Assembly (NCBI RefSeq): GCF_020621385.1
Contig: NZ_JAESVA010000010.1
Span: 1 to 64,000 of the forward strand
Origin: Acidisoma cellulosilyticum
Lineage (GTDB): Bacteria; Pseudomonadota; Alphaproteobacteria; Acetobacterales; Acetobacteraceae
DNA length: 64,000 nucleotides
Direction of reading: 5' to 3'
Below, piece after piece: positions 1-7,803 of the stretch. How positions within the stretch are numbered: position 1 is the first letter of the stretch; the number at the start of each line of letters is the position of its first letter. Under the pieces are notes generated by a model. It was not told the origin of the DNA. It saw only the letters and a program-made list of their open reading frames with translations, and searched no databases. The position numbers were made by a program, and so were the translations under genes.

Positions 1-633
1 CCACCAGACCTCGATGCCCTTCAGGGCGTAGCAGAGACCCTGGACATCGAGTGAGGTGTTCTCGGCCAGCATTTCCGCGGGACCGGTGCGCCGGATGTGC
101 GGCGGCTGCCCAGGCAACCCCACAACCACATATCGCGTGCGTCCATCGAGCGGGGGTAGGACGATGCAGCCGTCTTGGCCGATCTGACCATTTGCCGAGT
201 ACGAACCGGTGCGCCGGATCTGCGGTAGGACTTCGCCCGTGACCCATCTCCGGAACGCCCTCGCCTGCGGTTTCCGTGACTTGAAGATCAGGACATACAG
301 GGCGCTCTCGGTAATGAGGTTGACGGTCTGCTCCCCGCCAGGGGTGTCTATAGTGCTTACCCCCCTCTCGTCGGGATCAAGGGATTTTACCATCATCCGC
401 GAGTTGGTCAGCTCCAACGCATCGCAGACTTCAGATGCCACGAACCAGGTCGATCCGGCGATATAAAAGGCCCGAACCAAGGTTCCCTGGAAGCGATATT
501 CGCCGATCACGGCTTCCCGAAGGTCCACCTTCTCATCCGGAGTGGCGCCATTAACCCCTTGATCTAGTGGTCCTTCGGTTAATCCACTCTGCGCCAATTT
601 CTGGCTGTTCCTAGAAGCATGTTCGCGTTTCAT
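1..633 (-). CDS. BRO-N domain protein, 3' end outside window
   Basis: The frame stays open from the ATG at 633 to the window edge (211 codons). Residues about 45-145 read as a BRO-N domain: a WFVASEVCDALEL segment, then a D-P-D-E-R-G-V-S-T turn, then SRKPQARAFRRWV and EVLPQIRRTGSY, all hallmarks of phage and plasmid antirepressor-like proteins. BRO-N proteins bind DNA and often serve as antirepressors; the variable C-terminal domain is mostly missing here, so the specific role is unknown. GGAG lies upstream of the ATG. The gene diverges from the operon starting at 950 and shares its promoter region. Confidence 0.85.
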   Translation of the reverse strand, partial: MKREHASRNSQKLAQSGLTEGPLDQGVNGATPDEKVDLREAVIGEYRFQGTLVRAFYIAGSTWFVASEVCDALELTNSRMMVKSLDPDERGVSTIDTPGGEQTVNLITESALYVLIFKSRKPQARAFRRWVTGEVLPQIRRTGSYSANGQIGQDGCIVLPPLDGRTRYVVVGLPGQPPHIRRTGPAEMLAENTSLDVQGLCYALKGIEVWW

Positions 634-700
634 TCCGACTTTCTCCGGGCTCCCCGGAAACCTTTTTCCGGTTTTCGGAAATCATTTTCCCGCGAACAAA

Positions 701-710
701 TGCGAACGGC
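701..710 (-). promoter_or_regulatory. GCCGTTCGCA motif toward the BRO gene
   Basis: Exact copy of the plasmid-wide 10-mer, read on the minus strand and pointing at the BRO start 68 bp away. A second GCGAAC lies 10 bp away at 692-697, and GTTCGC lies just inside the gene at 620-625. Putative operator; function inferred from recurrence only. Confidence 0.55.
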
Positions 711-836
711 GACCTCTTAGAGACGATCGCGGAGCTGTGAACGGTCGGGCCGGCAACGCGATCACGCGCCCGTTACCTTCCGGAAGCCCGAACAAAAAGC
801 ACCGATGGTGCATTGGTCCATATATCCCACTTTGCT

Positions 837-904
837 GTCCCGTTTCCGTCCCGCTTGTGTCGCGTTAGCGTCCCGCTTCTGTCCCGTTCGCGGGAGCGCG
901 GGAC
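837..904. repeat. 11-bp-phased GTCCCG array
   Basis: Five GTCCCG units (the third is GTCGCG) start at 837, 848, 859, 870 and 881, an exact 11-bp period with variable 5-nt spacers. An inverted copy, CGGGAC, sits at 899-904. Helically phased short repeats in a divergent promoter suggest an operator array, centromere or iteron-like site. It is the main content of the gene-free stretch 634-949, together with two GCCGTTCGCA motifs. Confidence 0.65.
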
Positions 905-916
905 GCAAAAAAGAAT

Positions 917-926
917 GCCGTTCGCA
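917..926 (+). promoter_or_regulatory. GCCGTTCGCA motif toward the 950 operon
   Basis: Exact 10-mer 24 bp before the ATG at 950. The following eight bases (GAATCACG) also match the copy at 55380-55389 read on the minus strand, giving 18 identical bases. With the copy at 701-710 it forms a back-to-back pair in a divergent promoter. Confidence 0.55.
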
Positions 927-949
927 GAATCACGCTTCAGCCTGGGGGC

Positions 950-1549
950 ATGACAGTGCGAAGACGCGACACCCAAGCGATCCTGAAGACGGTCAAGCGC
1001 AGCGAGCGACGCTCGCCGCTTTTCCGCTGGATGGTCAAGCACCACGACGAGTTGGTTGAGGCCTCGCGGCTCGAGCGCTTTCATTGGCCGAGCTTCTGCG
1101 CCGAGGCGGCGAAACGGGGCCTGACCGACACGCAGGGACAGCCCCCCACCCCCGAGACCGCTCGCAAGACATGGGCGCGCGCGAGGAAGGCGTATCAGGA
1201 GGGTCAAGTCTTGGCGGCGGCAAAGCCGCCCCGCCCGAAGCCCCCTTCCCGCTTTCCGAAGGACTGGTCGCCGACCGTCTTACGGGAACAGGAGATCCCG
1301 GTCCCGGCCTATCTCAGGCCGGCCGGGGCAGAGGTGCCCCCGTATCTGAGACCGCCGAGCACGGCGGCCTCAGTGCCAGCACCATTCCATCCCCCGCCGC
1401 TGCCGGCGACGACCGCAGGGCCGGCCGGCAGCGAAATCGTAACAGGGCGCCCCAAGCGGGGATCGATGGCTGCTGCCTTGGACAAGCTTGGGGAAGGCGA
1501 CTGGTGGCTGGGCGACGGGCGTCGGAGGCCGCGGAGTGATGAGCGTTGA
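950..1549 (+). CDS. Conserved plasmid protein, unknown function
   Basis: 199 residues. I do not recognise the family. The N-terminal 90 residues are basic and helical (an FRWMVKHHDELV segment and a PTPETARKTWARARKAY segment), a small DNA- or protein-binding fold by appearance; the rest is a proline- and glycine-rich tail without predicted structure. It is the first gene of a five- or six-gene plus-strand cluster ending at 4527 and sits directly behind the phased GTCCCG array, so it may be a regulator or accessory factor of the transfer-like operon. Start chosen at the ATG behind a G-rich stretch; no better start is visible. Confidence 0.65.
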   Translation: MTVRRRDTQAILKTVKRSERRSPLFRWMVKHHDELVEASRLERFHWPSFCAEAAKRGLTDTQGQPPTPETARKTWARARKAYQEGQVLAAAKPPRPKPPSRFPKDWSPTVLREQEIPVPAYLRPAGAEVPPYLRPPSTAASVPAPFHPPPLPATTAGPAGSEIVTGRPKRGSMAAALDKLGEGDWWLGDGRRRPRSDER

Positions 1550-1578
1550 AGAGAGTTAAACCCGAGAGGAGAGAGACT

Positions 1579-2385
1579 ATGCCTGATGGACATGTGAAGC
1601 CGGTGGATCGGTTGCCGATCCTGTGGATTGCCTTGGGGCGGCAGCGGGTCGGGAAGACCGCGATGCTGAACACGGCGGTCCAGTATTTCAGGGCGAACGG
1701 GAACCCGATCCGGGTCTGGAACGCGGATCAGCAGAACCGGAGCCACACGCTCTCGGTTTTTTTTCCGGATGCCGAGACGGTGCCCAATTCCGGGATCGAG
1801 GATGGCAAGGCTTGGATCGAGGGGCGCCTCGAGGACCTGATCCAGCACCGGTATGACGCGGTGCTGGATGTCGGTGGCGGCGCGACCGGCTTTTCGCGGC
1901 TGGTTCAAGAGGTCCCCCTGCTTGAGGCGATCGAGGGGAGCGCCGTGCGGGTAGTCGGGCTATTCTGCATCGGCCCGGAAACCGCCGACCTGGACTATTT
2001 GGAGCTGTTCGCTGAGACGGACATGTTCATGCCAAGCGCCTCGGTCATCGTGCTGAACAGCGGCCTGGTCCTGTCCGGCCGCTCGACGAAGGGTGCGTTC
2101 CAGCCGATCGCCGAGCATAGGGTCATCACGAAAGCGACCGACAATGGCGCTTGCGTCGCGGTCTTCCCCGCCCTGACCTGCATGTCGGCCGTGACGGATC
2201 GGGCGCTGACCTTCCAGGAAGCGATGAATGGTAAGGCGAAGCCGGGAGGAGAACCCCTGTCGCTGTTCGACCGGGCGCGGGTCAATCGGTGGTGGAGCCG
2301 CGATGTCCCGGAATTTTTCGCGAGCATCCCGCGCGATTGGCTGCCGCATGCGGCAGCCAACGGGCAGGAGAGCGAGGCAAGCTGA
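1579..2385 (+). CDS. P-loop ATPase, TraL/ParA-like
   Basis: 268 residues. Near the N-terminus is a Walker A-like GRQRVGKTAM, followed about 60 residues later by an aspartate-rich strand (AVLDVGGGATGF) in the Walker B position. This spacing resembles MinD/ParA-class ATPases, including the TraL-type nucleotide-binding proteins of conjugation regions; it lacks the classical KGGVGKT deviant Walker A of ParA. An upstream in-frame TTG at 1546 is possible, but GAGGAGAGA precedes the ATG at 1579, which is preferred. Its stop overlaps the start of the next gene by one base (TGATG), implying coupling. Role in transfer or membrane assembly is inferred from context. Confidence 0.7.
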   Translation: MPDGHVKPVDRLPILWIALGRQRVGKTAMLNTAVQYFRANGNPIRVWNADQQNRSHTLSVFFPDAETVPNSGIEDGKAWIEGRLEDLIQHRYDAVLDVGGGATGFSRLVQEVPLLEAIEGSAVRVVGLFCIGPETADLDYLELFAETDMFMPSASVIVLNSGLVLSGRSTKGAFQPIAEHRVITKATDNGACVAVFPALTCMSAVTDRALTFQEAMNGKAKPGGEPLSLFDRARVNRWWSRDVPEFFASIPRDWLPHAAANGQESEAS

Positions 2386-2996
2386 TGGACAGCACGGGGC
2401 CGATCACGCCGGCACCTTCCGAGGGCGTAGGCCCGAAGGATTGGGTGGCTGAGTTTCGTCGCCAGACCGAGGAAGTCCGCTCGGCGGCGGCGGAGTGGGC
2501 GGTGCGCTGGAATGAACCGGAGGGCCGGTTCATTTCAGCGATGCTGGGCGCGCTGGAGATCGTGGGCAAGCTGACGGCCTCTGTTCATGGCGCGTTCGAG
2601 CAGACTTCGCGGGAAGGCCGTATTGCTGCGGAGGCCGACCTTTTGAGGGCGAAGGAGATACACCGGGCGGCGCAGCTAGCCTTGACGCAAATCCGCAATG
2701 TCGAACTGGCGGCGAAGGCCGAGCACGAAGCCGTCACCCTGCAGATGATCGACCGGACCATGCCGTTGTTCACCGAGCGGCTGGAGAGGGTGTTGGTCAT
2801 TCGTGAGCAACGCTGGAACAAGGACGTGGCGCGTCGGCGGTATGCGACGGCGGGCGCGGTTGTGCTGGCAATCTTCCTCGGCGGCTACGGCCTGTCCCGA
2901 TGGCAAACCCATGACACGGTGTCGCGGATGGAGGCGTGCCAGCTCCACCCTCTCCAAGCGGCCGGGCATTTATATTGTCAGATCGATGGGCAATGA
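2385..2996 (+). CDS. Coiled-coil inner-membrane protein
   Basis: 203 residues. A long charged helical region (about residues 15-150, rich in A, E, R) leads to one hydrophobic segment (AVVLAIFLGGYGL) near residue 165 and a short tail with two cysteines. This N-in, single-span layout resembles small conjugation-associated membrane proteins such as the DUF6118 group, but I cannot assign the family. It is translationally coupled to the P-loop ATPase upstream and is probably its membrane partner. Confidence 0.65.
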   Translation: MDSTGPITPAPSEGVGPKDWVAEFRRQTEEVRSAAAEWAVRWNEPEGRFISAMLGALEIVGKLTASVHGAFEQTSREGRIAAEADLLRAKEIHRAAQLALTQIRNVELAAKAEHEAVTLQMIDRTMPLFTERLERVLVIREQRWNKDVARRRYATAGAVVLAIFLGGYGLSRWQTHDTVSRMEACQLHPLQAAGHLYCQIDGQ

Positions 2997-3004
2997 TTCG
3001 GCGC

Positions 3005-3014
3005 GCCGTTCGCA
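3005..3014 (+). promoter_or_regulatory. GCCGTTCGCA motif before the VirB1-like gene
   Basis: Exact 10-mer between the membrane-protein gene and the transglycosylase gene, 44 bp before its ATG. It suggests that this gene has its own regulated start even though it lies within a co-oriented cluster. Confidence 0.5.
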
Positions 3015-3058
3015 GTCATCCGCGCCAGGGTTGGTCGTCTCGAAAAGGAGGACGATCG

Positions 3059-3859
3059 ATGCGAACAGGACAGAGGGGGTTATGGCACGCGGGCGTTGCC
3101 GTTAGCGCGCTGACAGTGGTGCTCGGGAGCGGTCTTTCCGCGATGGCGCAGGTGCCGATTCAGGTGACGCCGTATGCGTCCGAGCCCGGCGTACCGACAG
3201 TGACGATCACGAGTTCGACCAACCCGCTCGCCGGGGATGGTGACCCGACTTCGGGGACGGGGACAGGCGCCGGCACTGGAACGGGGACGAGTTCCAGCGC
3301 AGGGAGCAGCGACGCCCTGGATACGATGCTCGGGCAGTCCTGGGGTGCTCAGGCCGTGTCGGAAGCGGAGGCGGTGGGCGTCAACCCATCGGCCCTCGCG
3401 GCGACATGCGTTGTCGAGAGCGGATGCACCAATGCTGGCACAAACGGGACCGCCACGGGAGCGTTCCAGATGCAGCCGGCCGCATTCCAGGAGGGGTTGC
3501 AGACCGCGCTCGCGGCCGATCCCGCGTTGGCGTCGCAAATTGTTCAAGGCTCGGCGGGACAGAGCGACCCCGCGACCGAGGCCGTAGCCGCGTCGGGATA
3601 TTTGATGCAGGCGAACACGGCGCTGGCCAGCAATGGCATAACCAACCCCACGGTGCTTGACGCGCGTGCCTATTACAATTTTGGTCCCAATGCCGGGGTA
3701 CAGATAGCACAGGCGCAAGGAACCGACTTGATGAGCCAATACATCAGCCCGGCTGCGATGGCGGGAAATAATATTTCGTCAACGGAGACGGTGTCTCAGT
3801 GGCAGGCGTCGGTGAGTTCGAAGATCGGGAACGCCGCTTCACAGACGGTAATGTCGTAG
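3059..3859 (+). CDS. Secreted lytic transglycosylase-like protein (VirB1-like)
   Basis: 266 residues. A signal peptide (basic start, hydrophobic VAVSALTVVLGSGLSAM, then AQV cleavage-like end) precedes a Gly/Thr/Ser-rich linker and a soluble-transglycosylase-like domain. The segment CVVESGCTNAGTNG followed by TGAFQM matches the catalytic Glu-Ser and the following G-x-x-Q-M pattern of SLT/VirB1 enzymes, which open peptidoglycan for type IV secretion. AAAAGGAGG sits seven bases before the ATG, which excludes longer in-frame starts. The overall sequence is diverged, so the enzymatic role is likely but not certain. Confidence 0.75.
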   Translation: MRTGQRGLWHAGVAVSALTVVLGSGLSAMAQVPIQVTPYASEPGVPTVTITSSTNPLAGDGDPTSGTGTGAGTGTGTSSSAGSSDALDTMLGQSWGAQAVSEAEAVGVNPSALAATCVVESGCTNAGTNGTATGAFQMQPAAFQEGLQTALAADPALASQIVQGSAGQSDPATEAVAASGYLMQANTALASNGITNPTVLDARAYYNFGPNAGVQIAQAQGTDLMSQYISPAAMAGNNISSTETVSQWQASVSSKIGNAASQTVMS

Positions 3860-3871
3860 GAGGTTTGAGAA

Positions 3872-4273
3872 ATGAGCAGGAAATGGATGTTACTCGCGGC
3901 ATTGGCTGCGATTGGTGTTGCTCCGGTTTCGAGCAAGGCCGCTGGACTCACCGTGCTCCGTCCGGAGCCCGGCTTGAAGTGCATGCTGCTGGATGACCAG
4001 GCTCTGCAAGCTACCGTACAGAGCCAGTTACCGCCGCTCCGCTCGGCACCATCCGCGACCGCGCCAATTGTTGGCTATCCGGCGGAGATCGTTTTCGTTC
4101 GTTGGCCGCTACAAGAGAAGGCGGGCTATGTGGTGGCCGTCAAGTTCAATGCCCAGCCGGGATGGATCGAGGCAGACAAGCTCCAACCGTGGCACGCGAT
4201 GAACGGGCGTCCTGGAAAGTGCATCCCATCGTTAATGTCGAATGGGCTGCTTGGAACGCACATCGAGCAATGA
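3872..4273 (+). CDS. Secreted SH3-like protein
   Basis: 133 residues with a clear signal peptide (residues 1-23, ending SSKAAG). The mature part contains an SH3b-like pattern: LRSAPSATAPIVGYPA, a hydrophobic strand, then GWIEADKLQPW. Bacterial SH3-like domains of this kind bind cell wall or partner proteins in the periplasm. It follows the transglycosylase gene after 12 bp with its own GGAGG, so both probably act on the wall together. Confidence 0.65.
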   Translation: MSRKWMLLAALAAIGVAPVSSKAAGLTVLRPEPGLKCMLLDDQALQATVQSQLPPLRSAPSATAPIVGYPAEIVFVRWPLQEKAGYVVAVKFNAQPGWIEADKLQPWHAMNGRPGKCIPSLMSNGLLGTHIEQ

Positions 4274-4305
4274 TCCAGCTTCGTAGGTAGAGGGGGTGTC
4301 TCAGG

Positions 4306-4527
4306 ATGGACGACATCAGCGGCAGTGGATTGGCCAGCATGAAGCGGCGGCCGAAGCGGAGGTTCCGTCTTCGGCCGCCGTCGCCGTTCGTCTTCATGAT
4401 CCTGAGCGCGGCGCTATTTCTGATCGGTGCTGCGAGCTTTAACGGGCACGGGTCGAGGGAGATGGCGGAGATCGGGGTGGGTGGCGCGGTCCTGGTGATC
4501 GCGGTGATCGCGGGGTTCATACTGTAA
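4306..4527 (+). CDS. Small two-span membrane protein
   Basis: 73 residues: a very basic N-terminus (KRRPKRRFRLR) followed by two hydrophobic spans (FVFMILSAALFLIGAA and VGGAVLVIAVIAGFIL). Family unknown. It is the last gene of the cluster and is followed by a terminator at 4650-4680. Confidence 0.6.
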   Translation: MDDISGSGLASMKRRPKRRFRLRPPSPFVFMILSAALFLIGAASFNGHGSREMAEIGVGGAVLVIAVIAGFIL

Positions 4528-4649
4528 TCTTGATCCATCACCCCGGAGAGGCCGCCAAAAAGCGCCGCTTGCGGCGCGCGGCCTCGTAGGCCCGGAGGGC
4601 GCGCGAAGCGCGGGTTGTTTCCACCAGCGCGCCCTGTTGGGACATGACG

Positions 4650-4680
4650 AAAAGGCCGACCCTGACCGGGCCGGCCTTTC
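4650..4680. terminator. Bidirectional rho-independent terminator
   Basis: AAAGGCCG pairs with CGGCCTTT across a short GC-rich middle; T- and A-rich ends on both sides suit convergent genes (plus cluster ending 4527, minus gene ending 4693). Confidence 0.75.
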
Positions 4681-4692
4681 GTGTGTCGGGGC

Positions 4693-4869
4693 TTAGTAGG
4701 GGAGGTCCGCCTCGGTCAGTGCCGGGGCTTCCCAGATGATGCAGGAGTGGTCGAAGTCCAGATGGTAGGTTTCGATGTGGCGGATGGTGTAGCCCTGGGC
4801 GGTGAGAGCGTCGTTGTCGGCGTGTGCGTCAATGTCCGTGGCGATGGTTCCGTTGTTGAGGTTTGTCAT
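4693..4869 (-). CDS. Small hypothetical protein
   Basis: 58 residues, acidic, beginning MTNLNNGTIATDID. GGAGACACGGGAC precedes the ATG at 4869, which I prefer over longer in-frame extensions into the leader. No known domain. A structured leader lies upstream, as for other minus-strand accessory genes here. Confidence 0.6.
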   Translation of the reverse strand: MTNLNNGTIATDIDAHADNDALTAQGYTIRHIETYHLDFDHSCIIWEAPALTEADLPY

Positions 4870-5214
4870 GTCCCGTGTCTCCGATCTTTTCAGCGGAATT
4901 GCTGATAGGCAGTGCGATCGACGGGCTTCGGGACGGGTCAACCTCCGCGGAGGGAGGACCGGAGACACGCGCAGCCACGCGCAGGCGCTACTTCAGCGCC
5001 AAGCATGGCGAGCATGGCGAGGACCGGACTGGAGCGGCCCCGAAGGGGTGCCCGCAGGGCAAGGTTGACGCGGCACGACCTTGCCCGGCGATAGACTTGA
5101 AGATCAGCAGGCGAGCTTTTGTTGGTGGGGTGGGGCTGCGCGGGTGCCGTTACCTCCCCTCCCCCGCGCCGTTCGCAATCCGATGGCCCACCCTGGCGGG
5201 ATGGAGGGCCGTGG
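4870..5214. other. Gene-free leader with hairpins and regulon motif
   Basis: Non-coding interval between diverging genes. It contains a palindromic CCTCCGCGGAGG (4940-4951), GGCGCT/AGCGCC and CCCC/GGGG hairpins, and a perfect 9-bp hairpin GGGCAAGGT/ACCTTGCCC at 5057-5086. The GCCGTTCGCA motif at 5168-5177 points at the NERD gene, 37 bp before its ATG. Confidence 0.55.
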
Positions 5215-5859
5215 ATGGGTGCTGAAACCGTAATCGAGGCATGGTTGTCCCGCTTCAAGCGCCGCCGAGAGGCCGGCGAGGTGGATGCCCAGGAGACACA
5301 GCCTGACCGCGCTGCCGCTATTGGCGCGCTGGGTGAGGCATTGGTGGCTGGGGCGCTTCGCGACATGGGTTGGCCGGTGCTGCGCAACGTCGTGCTTCGC
5401 GAGCGCGGAAGATCGACTGAAATCGACGTGATTGCGCGGGCGCCGGGCGCGCTGGTGGTACTCGAGGTGAAGACCTGGTCGGGGTTCATCCAGGGAGCGG
5501 CGCAAGCCCCATTATGTACGCGCCATGGTCGAGGCAACGAGACCGTAGCGATGCCGAATGCGGTGACTCAGAACCGCGCACATGTCACCGCCGTCGAGCG
5601 GGCGATCGGCGATCGAGAGGTGCCGGTCTGGGGTTTGGTGGTGAGTGCCGGGCACGCGCGCTTTGCTCCGGCGTTGCGGGCGCATGTTGTGCCGGCGGCG
5701 GATCTGACCGCCGTGCTGAAGGATGGCGCGCGCGGCGACCATGGGAAACGCCCGAAGATGCAACGGGCCTGGGCCGCACTCAGTCGAGAGGCGGCCCGCA
5801 GCCCCGAGCGGCAGACCGATCATATCGCTTGGCTAGTGGGGCGATCGAGACGAAAATAA
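5215..5859 (+). CDS. NERD-domain (nuclease-related) protein
   Basis: 214 residues. The first 130 residues form a NERD/PD-(D/E)XK-like core: GALGEALVAGALRDMGWPVL, then STEIDVIARAPGALVVLEVKT, where Asp and the E-x-K pair sit as in restriction-endonuclease folds. NERD proteins are predicted nucleases or DNA-processing factors on plasmids. GGAGG precedes the ATG at 5215; a longer open frame begins at 5119 but has no ribosome binding site. Preceded by a GCCGTTCGCA motif. Confidence 0.8.
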   Translation: MGAETVIEAWLSRFKRRREAGEVDAQETQPDRAAAIGALGEALVAGALRDMGWPVLRNVVLRERGRSTEIDVIARAPGALVVLEVKTWSGFIQGAAQAPLCTRHGRGNETVAMPNAVTQNRAHVTAVERAIGDREVPVWGLVVSAGHARFAPALRAHVVPAADLTAVLKDGARGDHGKRPKMQRAWAALSREAARSPERQTDHIAWLVGRSRRK

Positions 5860-5883
5860 ATTGAGCGCAGCGCTCTACGACAC

Positions 5884-5925
5884 GGGATGATCGTGCAATT
5901 CTGTGGATCGAAATCGCGTGGGGCG
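5884..5925. repeat. Diverged copy of the WGR-gene promoter segment
   Basis: About 40 bp with the core ATGATCGTGC, ATTCTG and ATCGAAA in the same order and spacing as at 11190-11225, which lies just upstream of the WGR gene. No gene follows here, so it may be a promoter left after loss of its gene. Confidence 0.4.
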
Positions 5926-5980
5926 ACCGGGAGGACGACCGCCGCGCAGCAGCACCCGCCCAATCAACGATCCTCTAGGA

Positions 5981-6181
5981 TCACACCACGCCAAAGGCAA
6001 AGTGGATTGCGAGAGCCGCCCAAACCCAAACCAGCGCTATGATAGGCTCCCGCCCCTTGCGCCAGTTAAACCCAGCCTCTCGACGGCTTCGCAGATACAG
6101 CCGACCCATCTTCCAGCAACCGACCAACGTCATGAATAGGCTTATGACATTCATCGCAGCTCTAGCGTAGGGATTGGACAT
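5981..6181 (-). CDS. Small membrane protein
   Basis: 66 residues with a hydrophobic segment near the N-terminus (MNVISLFMTLVGCW) and a second at the C-terminus (IIALVWVWAALAIHFAFGVV) separated by a basic loop. GGAG precedes the ATG at 6181. Family unknown; convergent with the NERD gene. Confidence 0.55.
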   Translation of the reverse strand: MSNPYARAAMNVISLFMTLVGCWKMGRLYLRSRREAGFNWRKGREPIIALVWVWAALAIHFAFGVV

Positions 6182-6329
6182 CACAGCTCCAGCATTCGGC
6201 AGAGAAGCGCTGCTCGGTCGAGCATCGTAGCAATCAAGCCATACACGGCAAGTTCGAACTGGTTGATCGTCGAGCCCTTCGGCCGTGGCAGTTGAGGGCC
6301 ACCTACTGGCGGAACCGAGGGCGCAGCCT

Positions 6330-6719
6330 TCACGTCCCGGGCCAGGGCAGCGGCTGAATGCGCTCAGCAGGTAGGTGCTGGAGCATCGTATCCCAGTCGG
6401 CATAGCGCATATCTTCGGTCCAGCCGAGTTCCTTGAGAATCAACGAGCAGATCGGGCACTCCATTGCGGTGTCGATCAGGGAGCGGACGGGCTGTCTGAC
6501 GTGATAATCCTGCTGCGGGCCGAATTCACCCGTGTCTTCGTCATAAACAGGACGCGTGTCTGGCTCGGCCTGAGCGAACTGGATGGCAGCCCGGAGCCTG
6601 CGCAGGAGGGCCCGCGCGTAGGCTTCGTTACATTTCTGTGTCAGCGCAAGGCGCTGTTCGGCCGTGAGATCGTCGATGTAAAAGATTCCGGCCTTTGCCT
6701 TCTCGATTGCTCCGGTCAT
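6330..6719 (-). CDS. Hypothetical protein with CPIC motif
   Basis: 129 residues, acidic, helical N-terminus (LTAEQRLALTQKCNEAYARALLRRLR), an acidic turn (YDEDTGEFGPQQDY) and a CPIC motif near residue 95. Not recognised. GGAGGCGAAA precedes the ATG at 6719, preferred over an upstream ATG at 6731. The branched inverted repeat at 6810-6886 is in its leader, 91 bp upstream. Confidence 0.6.
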   Translation of the reverse strand: MTGAIEKAKAGIFYIDDLTAEQRLALTQKCNEAYARALLRRLRAAIQFAQAEPDTRPVYDEDTGEFGPQQDYHVRQPVRSLIDTAMECPICSLILKELGWTEDMRYADWDTMLQHLPAERIQPLPWPGT

Positions 6720-6809
6720 TTTCGCCTCCATTGTTGACCATGACCTTTGCGCCGCCTTCAATCCGCTAGCCGCGCTCGGGCGGGTCTTCTGGAAGCTGTG
6801 CAGCGGCAC

Positions 6810-6886
6810 GGGTCAAAGGCGCGTTAGCGGGACCAGAGCCACGCGCAGGCCTCGGCCGAGCATGGCGAGGACCCACCCTTTGACCC
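6810..6886. repeat. Branched inverted repeat (three-way-junction type)
   Basis: Closing stem of ten perfect pairs: GGGTCAAAGG (6810-6819) with CCTTTGACCC (6877-6886). Inside are two independent hairpins, CGCGT/ACGCG and CCTCG/CGAGG. Same architecture as the elements at 16264, 24141, 39705, 43307, 45745, 48782 and 54037 but unrelated in sequence. Lies 91 bp before the minus-strand gene starting at 6719 and 55 bp before the plus-strand gene at 6942. Confidence 0.65.
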
Positions 6887-6941
6887 TGGTAAGCGTGCAG
6901 CTTATGACCCGCGGCCCGAGCCGGCGGATTGAGAGGGCGGG

Positions 6942-7613
6942 ATGGCTGAGCGTGCTGTCTTTGAGGATGACAAGCTGATCGGGGAATTCGCCGAGGAGGC
7001 GATTCGGGCCTATTTCGAGGCGAGCGGCTTCACGATGCATCGCATGGGAATTGAGCATCTGCTGCCGGGCACGATCGACGCCCTCCACGAAGACCTTCTG
7101 CCGGACCCGCGTGTGGCGGGTCACAAGGACGCCATGGACCAGAATTTGGAGCTGGTTGCGCGGCTTCGCTTTCTGCCCGACTTCCTGGCGATATCGCGAG
7201 ATCTCAATGCGCGTGGCGTGCGGGACATATTTCCGGTCGAGGTCAAGTTTCGGACCGAGCGGGACTTCTCCGCCGACGGATTGACGCTTCGAACCGTCCG
7301 GCTTTCTCGCAAGAGTGTCGCCGCCTACAGGGATCTTTGGCCGACGACCTTGCTTGTCGTCGTCTGTTATAGGGGCCGAAGGATTATCGGAACGCGAGTT
7401 CGAAAGCTGGTGGAGATCCCAGATGGTCGCGTTTCCATTCGGGATTCATTGTGGCGTGGAAGCTGGTTCTACAGCATCAGGTCTTGCGAGTTTCTTGAAC
7501 TGCCGCGTTTCCGCCAAGGCTGCTTCGACGCTGACGGCGCAAAGGTCATCGTGGACGAGGTGATCACGTTTGCGGAAGAAGTCCGCATGTCGCGGGATTT
7601 CGATGAGATCTGA
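6942..7613 (+). CDS. Predicted PD-(D/E)XK-like nuclease
   Basis: 223 residues. The order GEFAEEAIRAYFEASGF (conserved Glu helix), FLPDFLAISRD (Asp strand), IFPVEVKFR (E-x-K strand) is the classical PD-(D/E)XK layout of Holliday-junction resolvases and restriction enzymes. No exact family recognised. GC content and codon use match the neighbours. It could be a stand-alone defence or repair nuclease. Confidence 0.6.
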   Translation: MAERAVFEDDKLIGEFAEEAIRAYFEASGFTMHRMGIEHLLPGTIDALHEDLLPDPRVAGHKDAMDQNLELVARLRFLPDFLAISRDLNARGVRDIFPVEVKFRTERDFSADGLTLRTVRLSRKSVAAYRDLWPTTLLVVVCYRGRRIIGTRVRKLVEIPDGRVSIRDSLWRGSWFYSIRSCEFLELPRFRQGCFDADGAKVIVDEVITFAEEVRMSRDFDEI

Positions 7614-7692
7614 GTGCGGCCGCCTTGGGAGGCAAGTCAGCGACCTTGCCTGGCTCGTGGCCGGCCGGCGCTGGAGGGTACGATTATCTCCC

Positions 7693-7780
7693 GGTGCCAC
7701 ATGCGCAAAGGATCGTGACCCGGTGGGCCGAGACCCTTGAGGGGCTCGGAGAGCGCAGCGAGGAGAGCCTAGCTGGCACC
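7693..7780 (+). repeat. Branched inverted repeat in the SRAP leader
   Basis: Outer stem GGTGCCA (7693-7699) with TGGCACC (7774-7780). Inner arm CCGAGACCC/GGGGCTCGG with a 4-base loop. The segment GAGACCC..GGGGCTCGG..GAGCGCAGCGA..AGAGCCT recurs at 11568-11612 behind the WGR gene. Ends 23 bp before the SRAP start. Confidence 0.55.
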
Positions 7781-7803
7781 CGCAGTCGTGCTACAGAAAC
7801 GGC

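Noticed and set aside
692-707. LexA box before the BRO gene (GAAC..GAAC)
   Set aside because: Spacer is six, not seven bases.
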